64,000 bases of DNA from Zygaena filipendulae (taxonomy: Eukaryota > Arthropoda > Insecta > Lepidoptera > Zygaenidae): assembly GCA_907165275.2 (NCBI GenBank), contig OU015653.1, positions 898,001-962,000 on the forward strand, given 5' to 3'. Below the pieces are notes generated by a model. That model saw only the letters and a list, made by a program, of their open reading frames with translations. It searched no databases and had not been told where the DNA came from. Shown piece by piece: positions 54,801 through 63,660 of this stretch. Each line of letters opens with the position of its first letter. Positions within the stretch are counted from its first letter, which is position 1. A program made the translations under genes and the position numbers.

Positions 54801-57800
54801 TTGCCACAACTTTGTTAAAGTCAAAAAGAGTCATAACTAAAGATCAAATTTGAATGGACCGCCTTGGCCGCGCAGGGCCGGTGCTGGCGGCGGAGCCCGC
54901 GTACGCGCGCGCGCTGACGCCCTCCACCAGCGCGCAGGACCGCGACGCGCTCATGCTGGCCGTCTATATGCGTGAGTGCACGTCGACACCGGGCTACTGT
55001 TCGCTTACTTTTTAAATTTACCCCGATGGGGAAGGCAAAGGAAGCTAAGTCCATACAGCCAATTCTGAAGCATTTTTATAACATCGAAATGCATTGGTAA
55101 GATGCATTTCGATGCTTTACGGGAACTTTTGGCAGCAACTCGTCACAATTGAACCTTAATAGGACGCTCTGTGGGAAGTTGTATAGTAAAACGACAACCT
55201 CTCGATGAACGCCCCATTTCATCTTATTTCACTGTTTCCACACACTGTTCATCACTAATGGATCACTATTATGCAAAATCCACCACATTCACACAATATT
55301 AATCACGTTAAACTACTAAAATCCCGCCAAAAGCTCCCTGTTCGTTTACTTAGGAAGGAAGAAAGAAAGAAAGAACAAAATCAGCCAGCAGATACAAATA
55401 GTACCGCGAAAGAGATTTTGTTACAAGTTTGTACATAATATTAGCTGTTCCCCTGCCGTTTCATCCGCGATAATCTCGGAGTTTCCGCGGGAATTCGGGA
55501 ACACTGTAGCATTCTATTGGTAAACGAATTTTCAAAATTGGTTCAGTAGATCCAGAGATTACCCCCTACAACCTAACAAACTCACTCTCAAACTTTACCT
55601 CGTCATAATATTAGTATAGACTAGCTGTCCAGCGCGGTTTCACCCGCGATAATTTCGAAGTTCCTGCGGAATTGTTCCATACAAAGTTTCCAACCCCTTT
55701 TCGTCCCCTTTGGGTTTGGATTAAAAAAAAATCCTTTCTTATCGGATGCCTACGTCATACAAAGAACACACCCTCGAAGTTTTAGGTCTCTACGATCAGC
55801 GGCTTAGGCTGTGTGTTGATCCATCAGTCATTCAGGACAAAGCATTTTATATGTATAGAATATGCGAAAATACTTTTTCCCAGATCCAATATCAAAAATA
55901 AAAAATCAAAAACAGTCGGCAGCATTTATTTGAAATTACGAAAAAAAAGTGCCAAATTAATACAACTTTAATACTACGTACATACTCGGATGTTTGCAGG
56001 CAAAGTGCTGGCGCAGCTGAACCTGGCGCTGCGCAACAAGAGCGAGCAGTACCCGGACGCGCTGAAGGCTATATTCCTGCTCAACAACACGCTGTACCTG
56101 CTGCAGGTGACGCCGCCCCTGTGATCACTCTACACCGCAACACACCTCACCGTCTTTCACACCACTGTCGGCCAATAAAACATTAACCAACCCACTACGA
56201 CTGCACCGTTATTGTGGTGCGAACCGGCCCCGGTGAACGGAGTCACATGGAACTCGTGTTTAGCGCCAGAAAATGACGTAATTTAAATTGTACTCAGTTA
56301 TACTTTAAGCAAACTTTGAATCCCCATTTCACACTCTCAGGGGTTGAGTTTCGGAAAACCCACTGCGCTACATAATGTATGCGTGGGTTACGCATACATA
56401 CGTCAAGGATCTGGACTTATTCAGTCTGTGTGTTGAGATATGGATCAGTCAGTTTTTCCCTATATCATAATATAGGTTTCATACCTATACGTGCCCATAT
56501 ATATTCCCCAGGGTCTGCAGCGGACGGACCTGCTGGAGGTGTTGATGCTGGCCGAGCCCGAGTGCGAGGCCAACTACAGGGACATGATACAGGAGTACAA
56601 GAAAGCGTACTTGCAAAGGTGAGTTCGGGGTTCCCCCTGAAGATTGGTTGGTAGGTTGGAGGTGGGTTGTACGAGTATAACTTGCTATAACTCACATCAG
56701 GGATTTGATAGATTAGGTACAGTGATACATTGGGGGACTTTGTTACATTGGGGGGACTGTGTTACATTGGGGGGACTGTGTTACATTGGAGGGACTGTTA
56801 CATTGGGGGGACTGTGTTAAATTGGGGGGGGACTGTTACTTTGGGGGACTGTGTGACATTGGGGGGACTGTGTTACTTTGGGGGGACTGTGTCACTTTGG
56901 GGGGACTGTGTTACTTTGGGAGACTGTTTTACATTAGGGGTCTGTGTTACAATGGAAATGTACCGACTTACTCAAGGTTTGTCAAAATGTGGCACCAAGC
57001 CGAAAAGGCATAACCATTAATTATGTCTTAATTTCTTCTTAAAATTTACTCAAAATTTGATATGAACGAGAAATACCTTTTAAAAGATTTCTTCCTTCAC
57101 CACCTGTGTAGTTGTGTACTGGCTACCCTTGTGGTCATCGTGTGGGTTTTCACTCATAGTTTGGTACCCTCTTTTTTGATGATCGGTTGAATTATTAAGG
57201 CGTAAAAGGTAACAGACAGAGTTAATTAAAATAGAATTTGGTGATTTTAAGATAGCTTTGTTTGATGTAGTAAAAGCGTCATGTTGTGCTCACGTTACAG
57301 CTGGAATAAGCTGCTCGCCCACACCGTCTTGGAGGAAGCCCCGCCGGCCAAGTTGAGGGACAAGGATCGGCAGATCATCAAAGACAAGTTTTCGGTGAGT
57401 CTTCGTAAGGGGGCGTCCATTAGTCATGTGACGTTTATTTTAGTAACTTTTTGAACCCCTCCCTCCTGGTGATATGTGGTGAGGTTTTAGACCACACCCA
57501 TACACAAAATTACGTGTATTTTTTAGTACAAAGTATATTGAAATTTCTGGAAAATTATCTGTAAATACGAAAAATAAATACACGTGATATCTCGTTGCAC
57601 CCCCCCCCCCCCCCCCCTCTTATGATATTTTGTGATTTTTTCTGAACCCCTCCCTCCCGTTTCGAGTCTCACGCGATTAACGGACGCCCCTAATACCAGC
57701 TGATAGAAATCCACTGATGGTCAAAGGCTTTCTAGGTGTCTCCCATCACATGTCATAAGGGGCATACTACATAGGGGCATTTTCATCTGTTTCCATACTA

Positions 57801-58934
57801 AACTAAGTTGGTGTCCCTTCTATCTGTCATTTTCTGTTCGTCTGTCTGTCCGGCGCAGGCGTTCAACCGCGAGTGGGAGGAGTGCGTGCGCGCGCAGTGC
57901 GCCTACAGCGTGCCCGACCCGGAGCTGCGCGAGGCGCTCAAGCGCGCCAACAAGCAGGCGCTGCTGCCGCCCTACGCGCGCCTGCACGAGCGCTGCGCCG
58001 CGCTGCCCTTCACCAAGCACCCCGACAAGTACGTCAAGTACACGCCGCTGCAGGTACGTGGCCACACGCGCAACACGCACAACACGCACGGCAATACGCG
58101 CATCACCCACGGCAACACGCGACACACTCACGGCAGCACGCGACACACTCACGGCAACACACGCGACACACTCACGGCAACACACGCAACACGAACGGCA
58201 ACACACGCCACTCGCACGGCAATTAATGCACGATTAATGAAGGTCTAAAAATGATACCTTATACAACGTGTTAATGAATTAACTGAAAACTAGAAAGTAA
58301 TTTGCTCAGAATCGACAAGCAAATCGATCGCACTATGTTTTAATATAGGTTATATTTTTTCATTTTTACTAGCCCATGTCTAAATTATTTATAATACAAT
58401 ATTTGGCGCGTACGCCGCCCGTAGAAAAAAAATCGAACCGGTAGGCGCGGGCGTAGCGCTCGGAATTTTGTAGATACATCACCTCCAAACTAATGTTCAA
58501 TAACTTTTAAAGTATTAATTTTTTCGACAGAAAATATATTTTAATCATATTATTGTTTATTTTTTTAAATGGGGTGTATCAGGTTTTCAGTTAATTCATT
58601 AACACGTTGTATAAGGTAACTAGTGGATTCGCCCACCCACAACTTTGTCCCCCTTTTTCATCTCCTTAGGGGTAGAAATTTGTACGTCATACAAAGAACA
58701 CAGCCTCCAAGTTACAGGTCTCTACAATCAGCGGTTTAGGTTGTGCGTTGATCCGTCAGTCAGTCATTCAGGACAAAGCATTTTATATGACACATATTAT
58801 CCTTTTGATACAGAGATCCTGAGAGAATGTCACTAGTATATGTATGAGTACACCTATTACAACGGTCGTACCCCCACTCTTTTAACTTTCAGATCGCCAA
58901 CCAGCTGGACGGCTTCTTCGATGAGACTGCTTAG
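45877..58934 (+). CDS. Exo70: Exocyst complex component 7 (Exo70), 17 exons
   Basis: The exocyst subunit that binds phosphoinositides at the plasma membrane and tethers secretory vesicles. Exons: 45877-45924, 46148-46313, 46499-46626, 46707-46781, 47050-47167, 47396-47646, 48253-48311, 48983-49083, 49288-49484, 50110-50295, 51206-51344, 54876-54971, 56000-56106, 56512-56618, 57301-57394, 57859-58053, 58893-58934. Every phase closes, giving 702 residues, normal for the family. The N-terminal coiled coil contains LDHVINYY and NNPQSVELENI. Exon 6 has a Gly/Ala loop. The 59-base exon 7 plus exon 8 gives IQKIIEKRANKIMMKASQTL, matching Drosophila Exo70 as remembered. The C-terminal helical domain has DGTVHEL, AIFLLNNTLYLLQ, LRDKDRQIIKDKF and LPFTKHPDKYVKYTPLQ, and the protein ends in LDGFFDETA. 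The acceptors of exons 9 and 10 are weak. Exons 6-16 are much more GC-rich than exons 1-5. Confidence 0.9.
47658..48038. mobile_element. Family-Z MITE, copy 1, 12 bases after Exo70 exon 6
   Basis: The ends GTGCCGGATATCCG and (reverse) GGTGATGTGTTGGATC with 'AAAATGTATATCCGCGGATA' match the short fold-back copy at 48744-48832. The core has many GATCCGTATCC-type repeats. Confidence 0.6.
48744..48832. mobile_element. Family-Z fold-back MITE, copy 2 (89 bp)
   Basis: AGTGATGTGCCGGAT (48744-48758) and ATCCGGCACATCACT (48818-48832) are perfect 15-bp inverted ends. The core is GGATACGGATCC-like. It lies in Exo70 intron 7. Confidence 0.75.
49206..49276. mobile_element. Family-Z MITE fragment, copy 3, at the exon 9 acceptor
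   Basis: GTAATGTGCCGGATCCGTATCC ... GATCCGTATCCGTATCG ends about 11 bases before the Exo70 exon 9 start (49288). The acceptor CAACCAG therefore has almost no pyrimidine tract of its own. Confidence 0.6.
49488..49985 (+). repeat. Minisatellite, about 25 units of CCACTCGCCCTCACCACTCC
   Basis: A roughly 500-bp array with a 20-base period begins within 5-10 bases of the Exo70 exon 9 donor (49485). It is almost free of G on the plus strand. Units vary by single bases and small indels. Confidence 0.9.
50433..50642 (-). mobile_element. Helitron-like element (Exo70 intron 10)
   Basis: It starts ACTAGCTGTTCTCCGCGGCTTCACCCGCG, continues 'CCTATGTCCTTCTCTATATA' and ends at the complement of a TCCTTACTTATCC terminus. 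A body fragment of another copy lies at 50355-50425. Confidence 0.65.
50855..50965 (+). mobile_element. Helitron-like 3' fragment
   Basis: 'TGTCAGGGATACAGGGAAGG' and 'GGAATTCCCGCGGGAACTCC' end with hairpin-like TCGCAGATGAAACCGCGGGG and TTAA. Confidence 0.5.
51364..54402. mobile_element. hAT-superfamily DNA transposon, 3.04 kb, with 8-bp target duplication
   Basis: Terminal inverted repeats CAGGGGCGGATCCAGG start at 51364 and, reversed, end at 54402. The identical 8-mers GCGGTGGG flank it at 51356-51363 and 54403-54410, as expected for hAT. No long transposase ORF is seen, only short frames, so it appears non-autonomous or degraded. Inside are a 307-base tandem duplication (51.62-52.2 kb) and a 'CCGACTTCCAAAAAGGAGGA' element common in Lepidoptera. 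It sits 19 bases after the Exo70 exon 11 end. Confidence 0.85.
51610..52205. repeat. Tandem duplication inside the hAT element
   Basis: 'TTGTTTGAAAG(C/G)GTATACTCCCAA' occurs near 51648 and 51955. 'CACACCTATAGCGATTT' and 'AAGCAAAATTTGAAGAAGTG' likewise recur, giving a period near 307 bases. Confidence 0.7.
54640..54840 (+). repeat. Diverged tandem repeat before Exo70 exon 12
   Basis: 'GTCATAACTATTGTGATTAT', 'GTCATAACTATTGTAGTTTT' and 'GTCATGACTATTATAATTTT' follow at 54642, 54710 and 54767, each trailed by 'TTG.TGA.[AG]TCAA'. This suggests an old tandem array of 57-68-base units. Confidence 0.55.
55012..55345 (+). repeat. Family-X dispersed repeat (Exo70 intron 12)
   Basis: Ordered phrases 'TTACCCCGATGGGGAAGGCA', 'CTAAGTCCATACAGCC', 'ATGCATTGGTAAGATGCATT', 'GGCAGCAACTCGTCACAATT' and 'ACGACAACCTCTCGATGAAC'. 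This is the best-preserved end sequence of the family. Confidence 0.65.
55441..55700 (-). mobile_element. Two Helitron-like elements head to tail
   Basis: The first copy is 55441-55618, with CTAG-hairpin remnant TTAGCTGTTCCCCTGCCGTTTCATCCGCG and 5' complement of TCTATACTAATATTATGACG. The second starts ACTAGCTGTCCAGCGCGGTTTCACCCGCG at 55621 and changes body after about 55680. Confidence 0.55.
56720..56965 (+). repeat. Minisatellite, TGTTACATTGGGGGGACTG units
   Basis: About a dozen G-run-bearing units of 17-20 bases start about 100 bases after Exo70 exon 14. Each unit holds a run of 4-7 G. Confidence 0.9.
57409..57690. mobile_element. MITE with TAA target duplication (PIF/Harbinger-like)
   Basis: Ends GGGGCGTCCATTAGTCATGTG and the reverse GGGGCGTCCGTTAATCGCGTG are inverted repeats. 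TAA flanks both sides (57406-57408 and 57691-57693). A run of 18 C (57600-57617) and the doubled phrase 'GAACCCCTCCCTCC' lie inside. It starts 14 bases after the Exo70 exon 15 end. Confidence 0.7.
58056..58225 (+). repeat. Minisatellite, CACACTCACGGCAACACGCG units
   Basis: Tandem units of about 18-21 bases begin within a few bases of the Exo70 exon 16 donor (58054). Confidence 0.85.
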
Positions 58935-59056
58935 GAGTTGGTTTACTACTACACCTCAGTGTAGAGATATAGTTAAGATATTATGAGCCTGTCACCCTTG
59001 ACTATCATCACGGCTTCAAATAATTATTTTTATTAGTTATAGAAAATGTTTTCAAT

Positions 59057-59062
59057 AATAAA
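59057..59062 (+). terminator. Poly(A) signal of Exo70
   Basis: AATAAA 122 bases after the stop codon, followed by overlapping AATAAATAAATAAA. This gives a short 3' UTR. Confidence 0.55.
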
Positions 59063-59133
59063 AAAAATAAATAAATAAAATAGAATTTGTCATTATATTT
59101 AAAACTCTCAAAAACCAGAGCAAAAGAAGATCT

Positions 59134-59400
59134 GGGCATGATGACTAAATTATAATTTTAAGTCCGTCTCTTGTAGATGAATAAAAAATATTGGACACGT
59201 ATTGTTGCTTTTTTAATGTAATCAAAAAATAACGGCGATACACTGAGTTGAATTCCGTGTGACGTTACATCTAGTTACACTTTATACTAAGACGTCGCGA
59301 CGTCCCACTTTTAAACTTTGCGTTTTATCTAAGTATTTTTTTCAAAATACGTGTCTATATAAATAAATTAATTATAAAAAAAGGAATTCTGCCCTGTCAA
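59134..59400. mobile_element. CRE-MITE copy 6, decayed
   Basis: It starts GGGCATGATGACTAAAT and carries 'AAGTCCGTCTCTTGTAGATG', 'ATATTGGACACGTATTG' and 'TTTAAACTTTGCGTTTTATC'. The central octamers are mutated (TGACGTTA, and a GACGTCGCGACGTC palindrome at about 59291). Confidence 0.6.
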
Positions 59401-59590
59401 AGAGTGACATGAATTTAGGTATACCCTAGGTATTGAGTAGATACATAATGTAGTATTTATTGATGATAATGAGACTGTCGATACCGTGTGTATTATATTA
59501 TAGATATATATAGTAATATCAAATTAATCATTAAATTCCGAGACTGACTCTAAAAGTATGGTATCGCACACTACATTTCAACTCTGCACT

Positions 59591-59955
59591 GGCGAAATTA
59601 TAGCGTTGCCGCCATCGATCTCATATAAAAAGTAGATACACAGTCCCATACAAAAGTTCACTTAAAAACTGTCCACAGTCGTGTTTACGTAGTTAGTTAC
59701 AGCTGTGGTTGTAGTTGGTATAAACATACATTAATGCAAATTTAACCTTAAGTACTCGACTTAAGGTAATGTTTCCAAAGCAATCTACAAAAAGCAATAA
59801 AAATTTTCGACCGAGTTTCGACAGTAGGACAAGGTATTTAAAAGCGCACCCAAATGTTCAAGTGGGCGCTCATTTCATGAGGACATTTTTTGACGCTGAT
59901 TGTGTTTCTACTTTTTATATGAGATCGATGGTGGCCGCACGATAAAGTTATAAAA
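59591..59955. mobile_element. MITE with about 50-bp inverted ends
   Basis: GCCATCGATCTCATATAAAAAGTAG on the left (59610 on) is complementary to 'CTACTTTTTATATGAGATCG' on the right (59908 on). The pairing extends into the flanking GCGAAATTATAGCG region. The core has no ORF. Confidence 0.7.
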
Positions 59956-60945
59956 AATTAAGTTTTCAGTGTTTAGTAGCTTTGTTATTCAATATTTATT
60001 TATTGGTTATTAAAAATTAATATAATAAGAATGAAATAAAAGACATAGAATTATTTAAATAATTATATTATCAAATTATTTTGAATTGCACTTGGTGCCT
60101 TTGAAAGCATGTACATTGAGATCGTAAAAAATAATTAATTGCATATTTATAAATATCTTAATTCACTCTTCAACCAACAAACTTAACTTTTGTGACTTAG
60201 GTTTACCTACGTTTTTAATACAAAAGGTTGCTAAATAGTATTGTATGCGATTATGATAATAAAAACGTCACTTCAACGAAGTTCAGTGTTTTTTTTATTC
60301 TGTACCTACCTGTTCCCCACGGTTGAAACATATTGTCCATCTAAACAGGCACCGGCCGATACGACCAAAATTTTTTTCGATATTTTTATGTATTTAATAA
60401 TAAATATATACAAAACGAGCATAAAAACAATATACTAACAGTATTTAATTTAATTATGTACACTTCTTGAGATGTCATAAATTAAGCCAATTAACTAATA
60501 TTATTATTGAGATGTTTGGGAAACAGAGTATTGCAGTGGATGGGATAAGAAAACACCAAACATCAACTAAGCAAGACTCCATGACACAAGGTAGTTCAAA
60601 CTTGACATTGACACACTAGCGCCATCAATTGTGAGAGGAAACGGAAATGTAAACTAAAACAATTTAGATACTTATTTCAAACTCAACAATTATAATAACT
60701 ATTAATTAAATAAGTCTACTAAGTTTGGACCAATGAGACTTGCAAGTTGCAACGTCGCGTCGGCATAGTACGTCATAGTACGCTGTGACAATAATAATAA
60801 CAAAAGTAGGCTTTGACGATGACGCGGCCTAATCAAAAGCGTTCAAATAGTCGTCCGTATGTCGTCCAAACTAGTCTTTTAACCTCACTAGTCTTGTAAC
60901 ACCACAAAAATAAGCAGTGAACCATCGATTATGGTTAATAAACTA

Positions 60946-61312
60946 ACGGCCCCACTCAGAGTCGTTCATTAAATTAATGTTAGGGCGGGCGCCCACGAGC
61001 AACTTTTGTCTTCGCAACTAATTTGTCTTTCACATCAAGTCTACGGGTTAGTATGAAAGTGCGTCAAAAGTCTCCTGACTGTCGCGTCGCTACATGTGCG
61101 CACTTTCATACTAACCCGTAGACTTGATGTGAAAGACAAATTAGTTGCGAAGACAAAAGTTGCACGTGGGCGCCCGCCCTTAGTTGGCATTTCACTAATT
61201 AAGTTAATTTAATGAACGTTTCTGAGTGCGGCCGTTTTGTTTTTAAAATTTTTACTTAAAATTAAGTAATCATTAAAACTACTCTGATTCTGGTAGCGAT
61301 CGTTTTTTTGAA
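60946..61312. mobile_element. Family-Y MITE, copy 3, with nested fold-back
   Basis: Ends ACGGCCCCACTCAGAGTCG and 'AATCATTAAAACTACTCTGA', with internal 'TTCTGAGTGCGGCCGTTTTG'. It is interrupted at 60983-61179 by another element. Confidence 0.6.
60983..61179. mobile_element. Near-perfect fold-back element, TTA target duplication
   Basis: Arms of about 80 bases flank a 30-40-base loop. They start GGGCGGGCGCCCACG and end CGTGGGCGCCCGCCC, and contain the phrase GTCTTTCACATCAAGTCTAC and its complement. TTA flanks both ends (60980-60982 and 61180-61182), as in PIF/Harbinger MITEs. The high arm identity suggests recent insertion or arm correction. Confidence 0.8.
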
Positions 61313-63330
61313 ATGATTTTAATTCTTCTTCTTTCCTTTTTTCCTCTTCGGATACTGTAACAAAATTATGACTTGAGAATAAGTGTTTGATGAATTATTA
61401 CCATTTTTATGGATGGATGCGTCAAAGATGCACGCTGCAACAGGTTTTCCAACTAGGTTTCGAACGCAAACGATAACGTCGACCAAGTAATGGCCAAAAG
61501 CTACGACTTATCATCGCTGAAGATAAAAAGTAAATGTGTAAGTTGCCTTAGAGGGAAGCCATATCAATTTGATCTGATTTAATGTTGAATCCAGTTAAGC
61601 ACACAGTAGTTTCTTGCACACATAAAGCTCACGCCTATAACCCGAAGATATAGGCAGGGAGTATAGAACTCTACTGGCCAGGGTTCTTAACACAACTCGC
61701 CTCGGCCATATTGATAAATTGTAAAGCTTCACAAATCGACATTGTCGTCGCTTAAAACCAGCGTTGTAAATATACAAGGTGTAACTCAAAGGTGAAAATA
61801 CTAATGAACCAATTAAACAGTTGTCTAGGCAAATACAGAAAATAAAATCGCTTTTCCTAAAATGAAAAAGTCTACACTGATTAGTCGCTTAAATCTGGAA
61901 TATTCAACGAACTTTTTTTCCAATTGACTTATTTTCGTTTTGTTATTTTTTTACAGGATGGAGGATTTATTATTATCAATCATACACATTCATATAATTG
62001 AATATATTATTTCACCTTTCTGTTACACGATGTATAAGTTTCTTTTAAATTTTAATTGTTCCTTTAACTTTGGATGCAAAATTAAAAGTTATTAAAAGTC
62101 GTCAAAAGTACAACATTAAAATGACACGGATTTTTAATACGTTTCGTTTCAGTAGTTTTATCATAATTTTATATTAGAAAAGTATATAAGTTTTGGCATA
62201 CTACATTCGGTTCAGTGGCTTTATCATGACATTATGATAGATGGCTATGGATGTGACATAGTGAGAAAAAAAATCGATTATTTTTTCACATCCCTTGAGA
62301 TGGCCATACATTTGTTTGTCCTCTTGACGACGAGACGTGATGTTCGATCGGTAGTTCTTGAGATGGGGTCGTACCAATAGACATGCAATGCAAGCTACCA
62401 ATTTTCGTTTGTATTAACAAGTATAAAAAAAGACAGGTCCACACTGTAATAAGAAAGAAAAACTTGAAAAATAAAAGTTATGTTTCATTATAATATAGGT
62501 GTCCAGTAGAAAAAAAAATACGGCAGAATTGAAAAATATGTAAAGTTTTTCGGTTGAAAAATATGAAAAGATTTTCGGTTGAAAAATATGAAAAGTTTTT
62601 CGGTTTTTTGTTAGTAAATTTTAACTAGATACAAAGTTTTTGACAGACAGCTAGAATCGGCAAGATTAGTAAGTAGAATATTACAGTGTGGACACCGTGA
62701 GTCTTAAATCTTATCTCGTTCAATTCGGACGCGTCGCCACTAGTTTCCATCTCGGCACGAGCTCCCTCGATACATCCCCAAATCGATACTTGTGCTCTAT
62801 CGATTCGTACAAACGTTAATCGCAATAAATCGTTTCCTAGTAGTCGATACCTTCCGTAGTGCGACGCCGTTCGCCTTCACTCCATCCAACTAATAACAAT
62901 TAAACAATGGTCACATTACGACAAAGTGTTTTCATAGTAACAGACAAAAATACACAAAAAAGGACCGCGTCAACTGAAGAGAATCAATAGTACACAGGTG
63001 GAAAAATAAAGCAGTCACTGGTGAACAAAATACCTTAAATATTTATGATAGCACATAATATTGTAGGATAAGAATTTATTAAAATAAGTAAGTATGCCTA
63101 CAAAGATATATTAGATCAATAAATAATTTGCTCGCCTCAGCCGGGAATTGATTCGACAGATGTGATAAGTTACCCTCTGTTATTTAAAAGCATCAAAGCA
63201 AATCAATGATGAGGGTTAATATCATAAAGAAAATTATTTACAAGAAAACCACGTTTAAACATTAACAACAAAAAAATGTCTTATTTAACGAAAAAACCAT
63301 TTTTTATAACAATGCATGTGGCCAGTTTCA
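61313..63330. other. Intergenic stretch downstream of Exo70
   Basis: AT-rich. It includes three 25-base tandem units (62529-62603) and a minus-strand open frame near 62630-62870 that I cannot assign. Nothing else gene-like was recognised. Confidence 0.4.
62529..62603 (+). repeat. Three tandem 25-bp units
   Basis: Units beginning TTGAAAAATATG start at 62529, 62554 and 62579, each ending in TTTTTCGG or ATTTTCGG. Confidence 0.85.
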
Positions 63331-63332
63331 AT

Positions 63333-63660
63333 GGGCATGTTGACAATTTTTTTTTTTAGTCCGTTCTGTAGATTATTAAAAAATATTGGACACGTATTTG
63401 TCGTGTCCAATATTTTTTTATTTTTTTTACGTAACAAACAAAAAGAACAGGGATACGTTGAGTTGAAATTTCGCGTGACGTCACTAACCGGTGCAGTTTG
63501 TATGGCGGCTTCTAGCGGTTAGTGACGTCACGACTCACGAGCCCCCACTCTGAACTTTAATGCGCATCTCTACATATTTTCATTTATTTGGAAAAGCAAA
63601 AAAATATGTGTTATTTTCTAACTGACGGACTAATTAGAATTTTGATTTTCAAAAGTCATC
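63333..63660. mobile_element. CRE-MITE copy 7, well preserved
   Basis: It starts GGGCATGTTGACAA and ends in the complementary TTTTCAAAAGTCATC region. Two intact TGACGTCA octamers sit at 63476-63483 and 63523-63530. It is organised like copies 2 and 3 but in the opposite orientation. Confidence 0.75.
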
